Shown: piece after piece, positions 36,701 to 51,700 of the stretch | Numbering within the stretch: position 1 is the first letter of the stretch | Layout of the letters: every line of letters begins with the position of its first letter | Assembly: GCF_014839805.1 (NCBI RefSeq) | Contig: NC_051142.1 | Coordinates: 14,788,589 to 14,852,588 of the forward strand | DNA length: 64,000 nucleotides | Origin: Manduca sexta | Taxonomy: Eukaryota > Arthropoda > Insecta > Lepidoptera > Sphingidae | Direction: 5' to 3' | The notes under the pieces: generated by a model | The model's input: the letters and a program-made list of their open reading frames with translations, nothing else | Told to the model about the DNA's origin: nothing | The model's database searches: none | Program-made: the position numbers and the translations under genes

Positions 36701-39700
36701 GAGGGCGTATGTATGTGTGAACGTAAATGAGAATAACATTTTAAAATGGAAAAATAAGACGAAATAAAGACATATAAAATTAATTTTCATACATTGAAAG
36801 AAAATGAAAATGATCAATCAAAAGGAAAGGAGATGACTAAAAAAACATTAATATAAATATGTGGAATTTTTAGAACCCTTTTCTTTTCATTTTTGTTTGT
36901 TGGTTAGCGCATATCTTCGAAACCATTCAACGGATTTTCATATAATTTTCACAAATACATGGAGTAGATATAATTGGGAGCAATAATATACTTTATCATT
37001 ATTTAAAATCCGATATCTAAAAAAAATATCATAATTTTAAGATATTGAAATTAATTTTTAAACTTTACCTTAAATTACTACGCAGACGAAGCTGCGGGCA
37101 ACTGTCATCTAACATAAACTGCAACGTGAATACAAAAATATCGTTTCTTTTTCAAGTATATTTTTTATTCATATAAAAATATTTTTATGCCAATATTTAT
37201 ATAAGCTTTACAGTATGTAAATGCAGCTCAAACAGAGGAATGTAGATAAACATTGTCATAACACGTATGTCAACAGAATAACAATGTTCTAATGTTTTTG
37301 GGATTCGCAAACAATGAACTAGTCTGTTTGAATAAATTTTTCCATGCCCTTACGCTTAGCATCACTCCTTTACTCTTTACAGGGGTAGGCAGAAGTGTAG
37401 CCCACATTTTGCCAGCTATCTAAGATCTCATGTAACAGGGGGTGTCTATTGCCATTTACTGACGATAAATCCATACTCTGAGTTAACAACTAAGAAAAAA
37501 CGCATTACCACTTCACCCGACCCGGGACACGAACCCGATACCTAAACGCAGAAGTTGTAATTAATGTCACACCGTCGAGACTGTATAGGATTTACCATTA
37601 GAAATCGGGGAAAGCATGAGAAAGTTGACGCACGCAGCACCAGTACCGTGTCCCATCAAAGTCACAGAATTGGGGTCTCCATTGAGATCTTCTATGTTGT
37701 CTTTGATCCACTGGAGGGCAGCCAGCTGGTCTAGCAGACCGTTGTTACCATACACATGTTCTGTTAGACTCGGCTTCATGAACCCTGGAAATGGAAATTA
37801 TTTTAAATGCCTTAGACGTTGCAAATGTTTCGATTGTATTTTATCTTTCTAGTCTGAGGCCTTAGTCAAGTTATCTTTATACAATCGTTAACGCTAATAG
37901 AAAACAAAAAATATATAATATGAAAATAACATATTACCGTATCAGTAAGTCGCATGGTTCAAGCGAACGTATGGATAAGAAAAAATCTGTAGAAAGTAAA
38001 TTAATAGAAACGATTGCCTCTTTTCTAAGGTCTATGATATCTTAACGTTCTGATAACTTATAATAAAATTGGTGCTTTCTTTGAGTATTATTGTTTTATA
38101 GCAACCATTTTAGTTTGTTCCTTCTGTGCCGATGTTCATCTTTGCTACTGTCATAATAAATTACAATTAAGTTGTAAGATTTTACATTTTCATTAAAATT
38201 TGTTGCTAATAATGTTTCAAAGTACGTAGTAAACTGTTCGAAGTTATCTCCAAGTTCTCGAAATGAAATTATAAGACAAACAATTGCATAAAAGAACAAA
38301 CTAAATGAATACATTCGGAGGTAGTAAAAGCAAATGATTCTGGTAAACTTACCCAATATCCCAAGTCTAAAGTTGACTGTGATGACCATTATGTTCCCGT
38401 AGGAAGCCAATATTCTCCCGTCGTAAGGGTTGCCGGAACTCCATTCGAAGGAATCGCCATGAATGAATACGAGCACTGGAAACTTTTTAGACTTTTGTTC
38501 TGAAACAAAAATGACAAAAATTGGGTTGTTGTTTGTAAATTAATTAGAAATAAATTCTAGGTTGATTGATTATACATTTACATTGAATGATTTCCCTTTA
38601 TACATTAAATGACGATATATTTATCTGTAGCTTTTCAATATTTGCTTCTTTTCCAATTACATTTTCTTTTTTATTTGCTGTCACATCTATTTCCTTTGGA
38701 CTTTGTTGATTGTTCATTGCCATTGTATTCTAACTTATATCGCTGGCCTTATAAACAATCTAGCTTATACCACAATTATCAACTTTAACATTCTTTGAGG
38801 TTAAGTACCAAACATTAAACCTTCGTCTAGTTAATAAAGTTCATAACACTCCTCGTATGCAAGATACCTTTATACATTTACTAAAGCTAACGTTATGTAA
38901 AATAATGACATTTATTGCTGACAAAATAAGGAATAAAATAATTAGATCTCGCACAAAAATAGACGATGTTACAACAAGGATAAAGACTCTAAAAAAATGG
39001 ACAGGGTACATCGTTAGAGAAACAGAAAAATTAAAGAAATGTATTCTATTCTGGTATCTCAGGACGAAAAACAAATACTGGGTAGATAACTAAGATAGGA
39101 AGATGATATAGTGACAATATCAGGGAGAACATAGAATGAAACAGCGTTAACGAGGAAAAATGTGAGAAAGGAGGAGACTTTCGCCAAAGTTGGCTAACAG
39201 ACCAAGGTATCAATGTCTATTAGCTAAAAATAGATCTACAAATACTAACATGCATAGTAATTTATGGGTCTGAATTAAGGCTCTTAATATTATGGCTAGG
39301 GGATGTCTTCTTTTATTTTCTATTCTCTATTAAAGATTGTAGAAAGGTATCTCGGTTGCTAGCACAGACATAGTATAAATAATATACAGCTCATTGGTAA
39401 AATGCAAATAGTAGCTTTATAAGTATGTATTTTGGAAACCATTTCTTAGATTAATAAGTATAGGTAGATGATAAAGCAAAAAAAAATTCATCCCCTGAGG
39501 TATCGGGCTCATGACTATAATATAACAATAAATTGTGAGTAATATTTACAATAAAAATATAAATCCCTAAAGCAACCCTATGTTGATTTGTGTAATATCC
39601 TTTTTGATCTATTGCTGGATTAGACTGGGCTTTTTAAATTTCACACGATACAATCGAATTTCAACTCTATAATTAAGTTATTTTATATTCAAAACAGATT

Positions 39701-42700
39701 GGTTAGTATAAAATATTTTTATTCGCCTCCTGCGAGATTATAAAATAAATAAAGATTAGCTTCTGAAAAGGAATGAGCTGAGAGAAAATGAGTGAAAAAA
39801 ATAAAAAATCTGTCAGCCAAGAGATGTAGATTAAGTTAATTTCCGATCCTCTTGCCGTTTTGATGTACTATCGCGGAGGGAATTTGAAGCAGAGAAATAT
39901 GGTTATAATAGTAACCCTTTTTATATTGTGTGAGGCTATCATTTGATCGTAAAAAGGTTCTATGAATTGAATTTGAAATGAAATGAAAATTCATCGAAGT
40001 GAATAAAATTTGACAAGTTTAGTCTTTATCTTACACTATCCCTACCTAGCCTATACTTTCTACTTGGGTCGATGCAGACCACTTCTGTAAACATATTGCT
40101 GAAACGATTATACCTATTTTTACTATAAGCCGCCTCCATATTTTTCCTTGGAGGATCCAATTTAGACCAATTTATACTAAAAAACCAAACTGTTGAAAAT
40201 TGGGAAACTCTGGAAAATGGGACCTTCCACGCCACGTCCTGTTTCCTGCCATTAAATTAGAGGTGACAAAACGTAGTGAGCACCACAAATTGGTACTGGC
40301 GGTAGGATATATTTTATATCCAGCCGGATAGCGACCACCGTACCCAAGGTATCTCAACCCGCCATAGTGGCCCACATAAGTGTGTCGCGTTCCGGGTTCA
40401 GCCTGTGTACCAATATCTGGTTCCAACATTCCGGCATAATTGTATCCGCCGCCAAGGGGTAATCATCCGCCGTCAGTATCATAGTAAGTTGAGCGGTATC
40501 TAATAGAATATCGACTGCGATATTCTATTAGATACCACTCCATTTATTATCAGGTACAGTGGGAAAAGTTTGCCGTGCCACTAAAAAAAAAAAATTATTG
40601 TACACCATAACTGCTGTTTGAAATGTATAACCACATCGAGATAACTCTATTTTCTGTTTGCTTTTCGGAATGGATGGTGTTTGTTTTCAAATTGTTTCTC
40701 GTATACTAGCGATGTATTTATTAACTAGACCGATGTTGAAACGCTTTGATGTGGAAATGGACATCAGTTGTTACATGCATTTATTATAGGTGTGTTAACA
40801 GAAGGGACTTTGCTACATTATTTAAAAGTTGGTTCAATAGAACATCGAATGGTAGGTGGTAGCTATTCATGAACTGGGAGCAGTATACCAAATAATTTAT
40901 GAGCACGTACAGTGTTTCCAGACTTTAATTAAAAAAGGATTCGAAATTTCAAGCCACTGATTTCTTTAAAGGTACATTTAAGTACATTATTTTATTAAAA
41001 CTTCTATAAATAAAAATAGAAGAATTAATAATCTTCTACTATCTTATACAAATTGTGATATTTAGCTGAAATATTGTTTACATACGTCTAGCGACATCTA
41101 CTGCGCGTATTTGAAACTAAGATTAATCCAGAGAGCAAATTCTGAACGCGGGAAATCTCACCCACGCTGTGATTTCAGCAACACAGCAACAACACACTAT
41201 GAAGGTTGAACTTATTTTCACAGATGGCGCTTTTATACAGTTTATATTGCACAGAAAAATAACAAGATTATCGTGTGAACACGTGTGAATACATTCGTGT
41301 GATTATTATAACTAGTGGTTGTTCAGTATTCCAAATTAAAATTTTGAATTAAATACATTTGGATCATATACATACATTTTATTTTCCAGCCACGTTCTCT
41401 ATATTATGAACTTTAATTATAATAAACATCGCACACTCTTCCGTGCGGCGGTACATTTATTTTCTTTGCGTTTTAATATATAGATATACTTTATGAAATC
41501 ATTTATGTTTATTATACTATTTCTTGTTACGTATCCTGGACTAGTTACAAATTAGTTAGTTAAGTATTAGTGGAGTTTATATACATTCTTTTTAATTGCT
41601 ATAAACATTACTTTTTTATTTACTACTATATTTGTAGGTACGACTACTATTGTATAACATGTTCTAAAATTATTTATTAAATCTATTTGTATTAATGTAT
41701 ATAACCTACACATGATTGGCAATAAATGTATCTTTATTTTGAAATTCTTAAGTTTTTGGGGCATACTTCCATCCTTACAATATTTTTTCCATTGTTAAAG
41801 CGATTTACATTCAACAATGAATACCGATAAATTCGAAATAGTATAAAATGTGGCTTAGGAACTGGAATCGAAGCTGTGACCTTCTGCTCGGCATACTTAC
41901 TGGCCTGACGGCTACTCCTTCTGGAGCGTATAGCCCCAGACTAATCATGTAAGAAAACCCTTACAAATATTATACTAGTTGAGATTTTAATCCGATTATA
42001 TACTGCAGCTAGACTAAAAGTGAAAATGATATTTTATTAAGTGTCATTAAATGCATTTCATCGATAAGCTTAAAGTCGCTCAGCATGCTTTGAAAAGAGC
42101 TATGATCGGAGTCTTTCTGAAGGAGAAAATTCGGAACCAAGTGATCCGTCTAACTCCAAGGTAACCGACGTAGCTCTGAAAATTAGTAAGTTGAAATGGA
42201 AATGGGCTGGCCACGTATGTCGCAGAACAGATAACCGCTGGAGTAAGTGTTTTCTGGATACGGTAGAATAAATTACACAGGAGAGCTGGAAGCGATGGAA
42301 TGCATAAAGTTGAATACCGGGCTCTGTGGCGTACCTTGGGAGAGGCTATGTCCAGAAGTGGACTGCAACGGGCTGACGATCGTGAAAGGCATTCCATTGT
42401 TAAAAAAAAAGTTCCAATTTCTTCCGAACGTGACAAGCATCCTTCCTATATCAAATAACACTTCCGACAATTTATAACCAGTTGGCTACTATGATTTCGG
42501 AACTCCCAAAATATTTACCATTAAGGCCGTTAACGAGTCCATTTGTGAGGTGGCGCCGCGAACGTGTCCCGGTTTCCGGCACGGGACTGTTTTTCTCGTT
42601 TTATTGACGTTGGTCTTTGAAGTCACAACTGTGATCAAGATGTGCTATGATCTTTGTGTTGCGGTTTGTTCGTATTTGTAATTATTGTTTATTGCTACTG

Positions 42701-45700
42701 TTTATAGGACGTGAGGTTTACAATCAGCATAGTGACCTACTGGATTAGATAATATTTTTTGCTTACAGGTTCGGTTGCGTGATTCTTCCTTTAAAATTTT
42801 ACTATTCCAGGATAAAGTAGTAACTACAATAGTTCGGGGTGTGGTCGATCTAAGTAATTTAAGAATTTAAGAATTTACTTCTAACCAACACCTTAACTTA
42901 AACATTTAATTATCAAAAAAATATACTCCCATTCAATTGTGGAAAGAACTAATATCTTTTCCTTAACCACCAAAAAATTCATTTAGCACAATAATGTTCA
43001 AAAAATAGTACTAGCTCTCCAGATTAAATTCAACTAACAACTTATCCGTTGTATCCCACAAAAGGTATAAATTGAAATTTTCACGTGATTTTCTCGAAAA
43101 CAAAAGCTGTTGAGTACAAAGAGCGGTTTAACAATGTACGGTGACTGGAGCCAACTGTGGGGCGAGATGTCGCTCCACGAATACTTTTATTGACCGATAA
43201 ATACTACTTAAGGAGCTGGATGTGAATTAGATTTGATACTAAACTAGCCTTGTCTTGCGGTTCTGTCTCTTACATGGATATATCTATAAGTTCATTCTTG
43301 GGATAAAAAAGTGAGATATGTACCTTCCTGTTGATTTTTTTTTAAATTGAAGCGGTATTCCTAAAGTTTAGACCGTACAAACTGACTAACAAGAACGCTT
43401 AATTTTAGTTATTATTTAATATTGCCATTATTATTGCCACTTTGGCAAAGCAACTAAGCGACATAGCCCAATGATGATCAGAAATCGTTCATATAGTATG
43501 AAGACAATTTTTTGGAGTCGAAAAGCATGCGAGTAATCTAGTATAGTAATTCATCCTATGTATGCCAATAGGCTAGCTACCACCACTACCACCTCAGGCC
43601 GGTAATAATCATAGCGAACCATAGATCCCTATATACTTTCAGCTACTTCTAAAGAAGTGTACAAGTTGAACTAGATTTACCTGATAATGAGCTATTTTAA
43701 ATATGTAAGCAGTATTCTCGTCTCCAATATTGTTGCCAAAAATCTATTTCCATCGCCTTAACTTTCCTTATCTCTATCCCTACAAGCTTTGGGCCCATTT
43801 ATCTGTTATTTATCTACAATGAATTAAATAAGTGGGGACGGATCTGGCCGATTACTGTTGATAAATTGTAGTGATCCTTTTGTTAGACTTACAGACTTGT
43901 GTTCGGGAAAACTTAGAATTACTTTATAAGTGATGAGAAAGAAATATAATTCTGCCTTTTTGATCTAGTGGCGTTTTATAAATTGAGGAATGGGAGATTA
44001 GGTAAATTTGCAAGGCCAACAACACATGGTGTCGGTATTTTTACGCTATTTGCCTAGAAATAAAATGCTCATGGGAGTTTGATCCAGCCAAGCGGCAAGT
44101 TGTAAAAACTTTGTCGAAGTATTGCCAATAGAAAATGTTACATGGCGCTTATCATTCGCTGCGTTTTATTCAATCATAGGCAAACAGTTTACTTCCCTTA
44201 GATTTCAGAGAATATTCGCGAAATGACAAAACAATTGCCCAATTTCCTACATTACGAAGGAAACGGAACGTCGCACCACATAACTCCCGAATATCATCCA
44301 AACCCCATTTTATTTCAACAGTAATCTCGCATCTCAGTTATTTTGGTCAAAAGCCAGAATTAAGTTCCCCCTCAATCTATAATTAACGTGAACCGTTTAG
44401 AACTTTCCGTTGAATATTTTTCAAATTTCAATCTGTTGTTTGACTTGAACTAGTTCGGGATTGTTTGCATAAAAATTGTTGACCGAATTCTCACAGGATT
44501 TTAGGTTTTTGTGCAAAAACGTGTTATAAATTGTTGTGACAATAGAGTTATTTTAGAAGTAGAATTTGGGCAAAGGAACAACTTTACTTTTGCTGGTGGT
44601 AGGATATATTCTATATCCGCTCGGATAGCGACTACCGTACACAAGGTGTTAAAATCCACCCTAGTAGCTCACGTAAGTGTGTCGCGTTCTGGGATCAGTG
44701 AACATCCGGTTCCATCAGACCGGCAAAATAATTTGACTGTGGACAATCTATTGGACCCCACTCCAAATACTTTTCCGTCCTCGTATAAAAAAAAAAAAAA
44801 CTCTGATGGTAATTGATCATAATAGTCTATGAACACAAATATCAGACTCGTAACCTTGTTGGCCACCCTTAAAAAAACCATCGATAATTGGTGATTTTCA
44901 ATAATCGGCTATAAAACCTGTGGCTCATTGATCACTGGTTTAAATAACTAAACATTTATACCCAACATTGGTACCATGACACTAGTTTTTTTTCAGGTGC
45001 AAGGGTTTGTCGATTCCATAGCTCCCTAAGCTGATAAGAAACGAATATTTGCGAGTTATACAAACATTGGCTTCAGTATTCGATCGAACTTGTACTGTGA
45101 CCTTTTTTTAACAACCAATTCGCTGTCAATCATGTACTATCGCTTAGTCGGCAAGCCCTGCAAAATGACTGGTTCGAGTTAGCGAGAAATTTGAATAAAC
45201 CGAAACTGCATTGCACACGGCTTTTGGCATTTCGCTCATATTTCTTCAATCATCAGTCGGTCTGCTACAAAGGACGAATCATTCGCAATTCATCCACTAA
45301 CACTAGTTCTAGAAGTTATTTGTAGTAGACCTTTTTGATACTTTAATATACTTTCGCAGTTTTTTCTACTACGGGCCTCACCACAATCCAATGCATGCGT
45401 GTAATTTATCAATTATAATTGCAGAAAGAATTAGGCACGTATTTTACAAGGAACAGCCAGCCTGGCATGAATTTCTTATTTTTTTTTAATGTATAAGCTG
45501 CTCAGATACAAAAACCAGACTCCAAACTATGGTTTGAAATAAAACTTTTTTACAGATTTTATCACAGTTATTTATATTATTTATTCCCGACGTTCCGAAG
45601 CCTTCATGGTCACGGGGCAAACTATTCAATTATATTTAATTTATGCTCCTAAATAGACGGTACACAAAATTGTTCTATCTACAATAGCTGTGCAATACAA

Positions 45701-48700
45701 TAGCTGACAAATAAACTTATTTGAAACTTGTGAAATAGGCCTTCAGTCTTTTCTACCGACCACGTGACTTTAAATTAAAAAATCCGACCGGCAACCCAAT
45801 TCGCAGAGTAAACACACGTCAATCATATGCCATCGATTTGGCGAGAGCCGACCGTACAAACTGAAATAGTTTGTATAGATTTTTAGCGCCTATTCCAAAC
45901 AATACTTGATGCGAGTGTTTGCGAAATCCCGTTAGCTCGATGTTTTGGAACGTTTAGGTCTAAAAATTGTATTTTGAGTTTATTTGTATGAACAAAGGTA
46001 AATATTATCAAAATATATGTCGGGGTATAAGCTAATGACTTCTAAGCTCAGTTGATCAGCCGCCATCACAATATTTTCACGGTTATCATGAATTGAATCG
46101 CATTCTTCCTGACTCAGAAACCAGCATAAATTGAAAAGTTTCCTGGTGTATTTACCTCTAAATAGAAATTCGCATTCGCAAATTTGACTAACCTAATTAC
46201 TTTGCCTAGTTTTTGTAAATAAAATTAATCTTGCCAACAATTAAGATAGACTTTATTTGTTGAAAACTATAAAACAAAATTAATAACATTCAACCTCTAC
46301 TCAATACAGGGCGACTGTATAAAAGTAATATACTAACATAAAATATTCCGGAGGTACTTAAAATAAAATCTTTACTGCTTAGCCGGTGCTCGGCGAAATT
46401 TTAAAGCGGACGATTATCTTTTTTGACGGATGCGATGTCGTTACGAAAGTTATCTGCCAGACTCATTTCAACAGCTAAATAGGCAATTCAAACTTTTTAA
46501 TGTTCGTTCAATCTAGTCTTACTTCCTAAGAAATAATGCATATTTATAGCGAGTACGGATGAGTGTAGTCTTAAAATATCTGCGTTTTTGGTAAATTGAC
46601 TGCCTTGGCGTAGTAGTACTGCATGCGCGGTTCGAATCGCGGGTAGGATAAAGTGATATTTGGGTTTTTCCGCTCAGTATCAGCCCGGAGTCTGGGATCT
46701 GTGCCTGATATGGCGTTGGGCTTGCCCCCTATCACATCATGGGCCGAAACATACTTCGCGAAAAGTAGGTGCCTTGGTCGCGCCTCTGCATACCACTTCG
46801 GGTATAAATACGTGATATGTGTGTGTTTGTTTTTGGTAAATAGCTTGAAAGGTCCAAATACGATTACGAAAGGCAATATTTTCTAACACGATTTGCCCTA
46901 GATTGGATCCAATAGGTGAAATTACTTCAGGTACCGGTTTGTTCGTAAAAATTTAACCAAAGCATATTCAAATTTATCTTAGAGTGTGTGATTGAAGTAT
47001 TTACAACAGCTATCTAGAAATGAGGTCACAATCAACTCACTATACTCGAAATGTGTCAACGGCCTTGGCTCTTCCATCACCACGGGCTTTTCCTTTAGTT
47101 CTGTACGAATTTATTTGAACACTCTAACCATGTGACGTATAGTAGTCGCTCGGAAGCTGATTTTAAGAATAAAGTGGTCTGTTTTAGATTAGTTGATTGC
47201 TTTATATTTAAAATGATCACAATTAGGAAATAAGGTAAAAATCAAAAATAGAAAAATGTTGCATGACAGAGTGTATCGCTTATCGGTATATTTTAGCATC
47301 ATAGAAAAACCTGCATTAAACTCTGTTCAGTGTTGTGACAGAAGATTTTAAGAGTGGATGGATTTAAAACCAAATAATCACATTATGCTTTATGACTTTT
47401 CTTAACAGATCACTCCTAATAGGTTGTCTGGGAATCTTTAGAGGAGGCCGTTTAGAAATGAACTTCCAAAGGCTCATATAATAATGACGATTAGTAAAGG
47501 AGACCCGGTCTCAGAAGTGTAAAGTGAAATCAAATAGTCAACAAAAATAATACATATTAAATAGTATACATCTTAATCGACTAATCATGGACTACATAAT
47601 ACATTATATTGCTAACAATTTATTTAACTATAAAAATATATTTATTGCTCCAAACATAACTCGGTCAGCGAGACTACCGTTGGCTCTAAAATTATATTTC
47701 CGTACTTTGACCCGTTCTAAATAGCTCAAACAACTTTTTTTTGCAATTGGCATTCACCCATCTTCAATTATAACTAATTAAAACACCTCAGTGTAAATAC
47801 GAGAGATTCGATTCAGATCAAGTAATTAATACTTATTTTGGGAAACTTTAATTAGATTGATTGACATTTTATTTCTTATGTTGATAAACCATGATCTGAG
47901 TCGGAAATAAGAACATTATGTCCCCGTATAAAGTCGCTCTTCACAAGCGCGGTGTTAAGCGCTCATTTGCAATTTACGTGCGCATGCTCATATTATGGAC
48001 TATATAACGTGTCCTAATCGTGTGTACATCTCTCTCTGTGTATCTATCTCTTAAGACATATTATTGACGTGAAACTTATAATCAAAAAACTGATAAAACA
48101 GTATAAGATGTCTCGACGCTCGGGCAAGGCCGGCGTACGAACTTTTTGTTTTGAGTTTATTATTACGAATCTAAAAGTGTCCACGTATAAAAATACTAGC
48201 AATTGCTTACGACTTTTTTCTTATACACATTTTATTTTATTCTTATAGACTTTCTGTACTAATTCGTAAAACTCTGTTAAGTTTTGATTATTGTGTATAG
48301 CGTGGTCTGGACTAGTCTGTTTAAGATACTTATTTAAGGTTTACATCATAGCCCTTAATTACTAGTGAATACTTGACTTAAACAAACAATTCTTTTAACT
48401 TTAAAAATGTTTCTGAACCGAGATAAAAGAAAATTATGCTAAGAGTTCACAAAAATGAACAATCGTCCAAGTTCATACTTTTGAAGATTGTTACGAAATA
48501 ATTGTGTAGAAGTATTTTTAATGCCCTTCGTCTGAGAATGTGGGGATAAATGTACTGAGAGGCGGAAGGGATAATCTTTTTGAAGCGTATGTATTGAATT
48601 CTTTTTTTGCAGTCTTAAAGTGGATTATAACTTCACAATAATTGAGTAAATATACATTTAATATTATTTTTAGTAAAGTACAGGGCTTCTTTAGGGACCC

Positions 48701-51700
48701 GCATTCAAAGCATTCATCGGCATATAAATTTAGTTTTGTTCAAGTACAGTGTAGTGTTTTCGAAAAGAGGTTAGCAGTGACTCGGTGACGCCTTATAGTT
48801 TGTGGATTTAATTATCATTCATTACAAGTTAGTCACTCATTTGATTGTACCTTTCTTAATTTACTTTCTCGATGGCGTATTGCGTGCGCGGTACCATTTC
48901 CATCCTGAACATCCAGGCCGAAATCCCGGGTCGGGCTAAGTTGTATTCGTTTTTTCTTATTTTATTATTTGTTAATTTATTTATTGGAAAACGAAACTAA
49001 CAAAGTAGTATAAGTCCGGAGACCAAAATTGGTGGCTAATATAGCGATAGGTTCACTTCCAATCATACGGGACGGTAACACACGGCATAATGTTTGACTC
49101 TTACAACTCTGTCTACCCCTTGGGGGATAAAGGGTGGTGGGTCTCAATTTATCTTTGTCATATACATTGAGCTTGATACGAAGTATTTTGTAGGACGCAC
49201 ACGCACACGCACACGCACACGCACACGCACACGCACACGCACACGCACACGCACACGCACACGCACACGCACACGCACACGCACACGCACACGCACACGC
49301 ACACGCACACGCACACGCACACGCACACGCACACGCACACGCACACGCACACGCACACGCACACGCACACGCACACGCACACGCACACGCACACGCACAC
49401 GCACACGCACACGCACACGCACACGCACACGCACACGCACACGCACACGCACACGCACACGCACACGCACACGCACACGCACACGCACACGCACACGCAC
49501 ACGCACACGCACACGCACACGCACACGCACACGCACACGCACACGCACACGCACACGCACACGCACACGCACACGCACACGCACACGCACACGCACACGC
49601 ACACGCACACGCACACGCACACGCACACGCACACGCACACGCACACGCACACGCACACGCACACGCACACGCACACGCACACGCACACGCACACGCACAC
49701 GCACACGCACACGCACACGCACACGCACACGCACACGCACACGCACACGCACACGCACACGCACACGCACACGCACACGCACACGCACACGCACACGCAC
49801 ACGCACACGCACACGCACACGCACACGCACACGCACACGCACACGCACACGCACACGCACACGCACACGCACACGCACACGCACACGCACACGCACACGC
49901 ACACGCACACGCACACGCACACGCACACGCACACGCACACGCACACGCACACGCACACGCACACGCACACGCACACGCACACGCACACGCACACGCACAC
50001 GCACACGCACACGCACACGCACACGCACACGCACACGCACACACGAGTCAGCAACTATCTAAATCAATCTGATACTATTGATTGTTTTGTAGTCTACTTT
50101 GGCATCCCGTGGTAAGGTTGGTTCACAACTGTCACCTTGACAGCATATCGCTTCGAAATATAATATTGAAAAATGGACCTAAGCTTTTTATCCAACAGTA
50201 CCTACATATTTGAATAAATGTAAAATGAACCTTCATAAAGGTCTGGTTAAATCATATTCTATTTTCAAGGATTTGTATGCGTATGCGTAAAGCGTGATTT
50301 CACAGAAAAATGCTTTGAGGTTTTATTGAGTCGTTGCAAGAGCAATCATAAGCCTCCGCAAGCCGAAGAATAAACAGGAGCGAAGCTGGTGCTACCTAGA
50401 GGCCCTTTATAGCTTAAATTCTTGTCATTTATGACAAGCCGTTATGGTACTTTTGTACTGGCTTATCCTACAAAGAACAAGCAATATCTTTTGTTAGTGG
50501 GAAAGATGTTATGTTTCCTACCTTAAGGTAAGACGAAATAAATTCAGGAATGATCATGTTGGCGGTCCAATAAGTGTGTCTCAACCTTTAGCGAGTTGTC
50601 AAACATGCCATGCCAGTTTGGCCGCGTTTTAGGAATGTCAACCGCGTACGCACATTTGCCAATTTATTTTATAGTAAGCACACCGCTTTGATAGTGGCGT
50701 GGGTGTGCCAAATTAAAAAGGCGCTCCACATGACTTTACGAAAGATGGATATTGAAAAAATATTAATGACACGCTTGGCACAGGTCAATATCGGTAATCG
50801 CCTTCTAATGTAAACATTTATTTTTTAATTTATGTAATAGGTAATATATTGTTTGTATGTATGTAATATAATTTATGTGACTGCCTCGGTGGCGTAGTTG
50901 TATTAAGGTACGACTGCAGTGCTGCGGTCTGGGTTCGATCCCCAGGCGAAAAGTGATTTTCGATTTTTCTATTCAGTATCAACCCAGAATCTATAATTTG
51001 TCCCAGGTATAACGATAGGGTCGCCCCCTATCACATCATAGGTCAGAATACACACGATGGAAAGTGGGTGCATCGATTGCGCGTCTGCATACCTCTTCGG
51101 AGATAAAAGGCGTGAGTGTTTGTGCGTATAACCTATGTTTAATTCGGTCTTACTCTTGACTTGCAGTGTCCAAAAGTTTCATTGTCCACTAAATCACGAT
51201 TTAGGGTGTTGCCTTTTTATTAATTTTGTATTTTTTTAATAGTGTGCCAAAATCTGTGCAAGTCTATCCAAAAGTTTCTATATTCTAACAAATATGTTCG
51301 TTAACTTTCTATTTATGAGTAGGAAGTGGGATATGGTTCCTAGTTTTAAAATTAAACCTAAAGAATAGGTCATTAGAGCTTTTAGTTACTTTCAGAAGTT
51401 GAAAGAGCTTCCGACAAGATTCTCGTTTTCAGTAAAGATCACTGAAAACATGAAATGACAAACTGCTGTAGTTGACGTAAATGTTCTTAAAATCAATGGT
51501 ACGAATCGCGTAAAACTGGTAGTCATGTTGTATACAACTGACTATATATTGGGCCTGTCACGTCAATTTGAACATTAGTTTGATATAATCAATCAATTTA
51601 GCTTATTTTTAAGTGTTTTTGGCGATTTTCATTTTACCGAAAAAGAAAATCGTCCGAAAAAAAATTCCGAGATGTAAGTCCAGGTATATACTTTTCGGTG

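Noticed and set aside
45060..45910. Possible pair of related segments (around 45110 and 45780)
   Set aside because: Similarity is limited to short words and could be chance in AT-rich sequence.
49094..50062. Open frames of about 300-355 codons across the hexanucleotide array (Thr-Arg, Val-Arg, Cys-Val and Ala-Cys dipeptide repeats)
   Set aside because: They exist only because ACGCAC contains no stop in any frame. They lie inside an intron and show no flanking coding signal.
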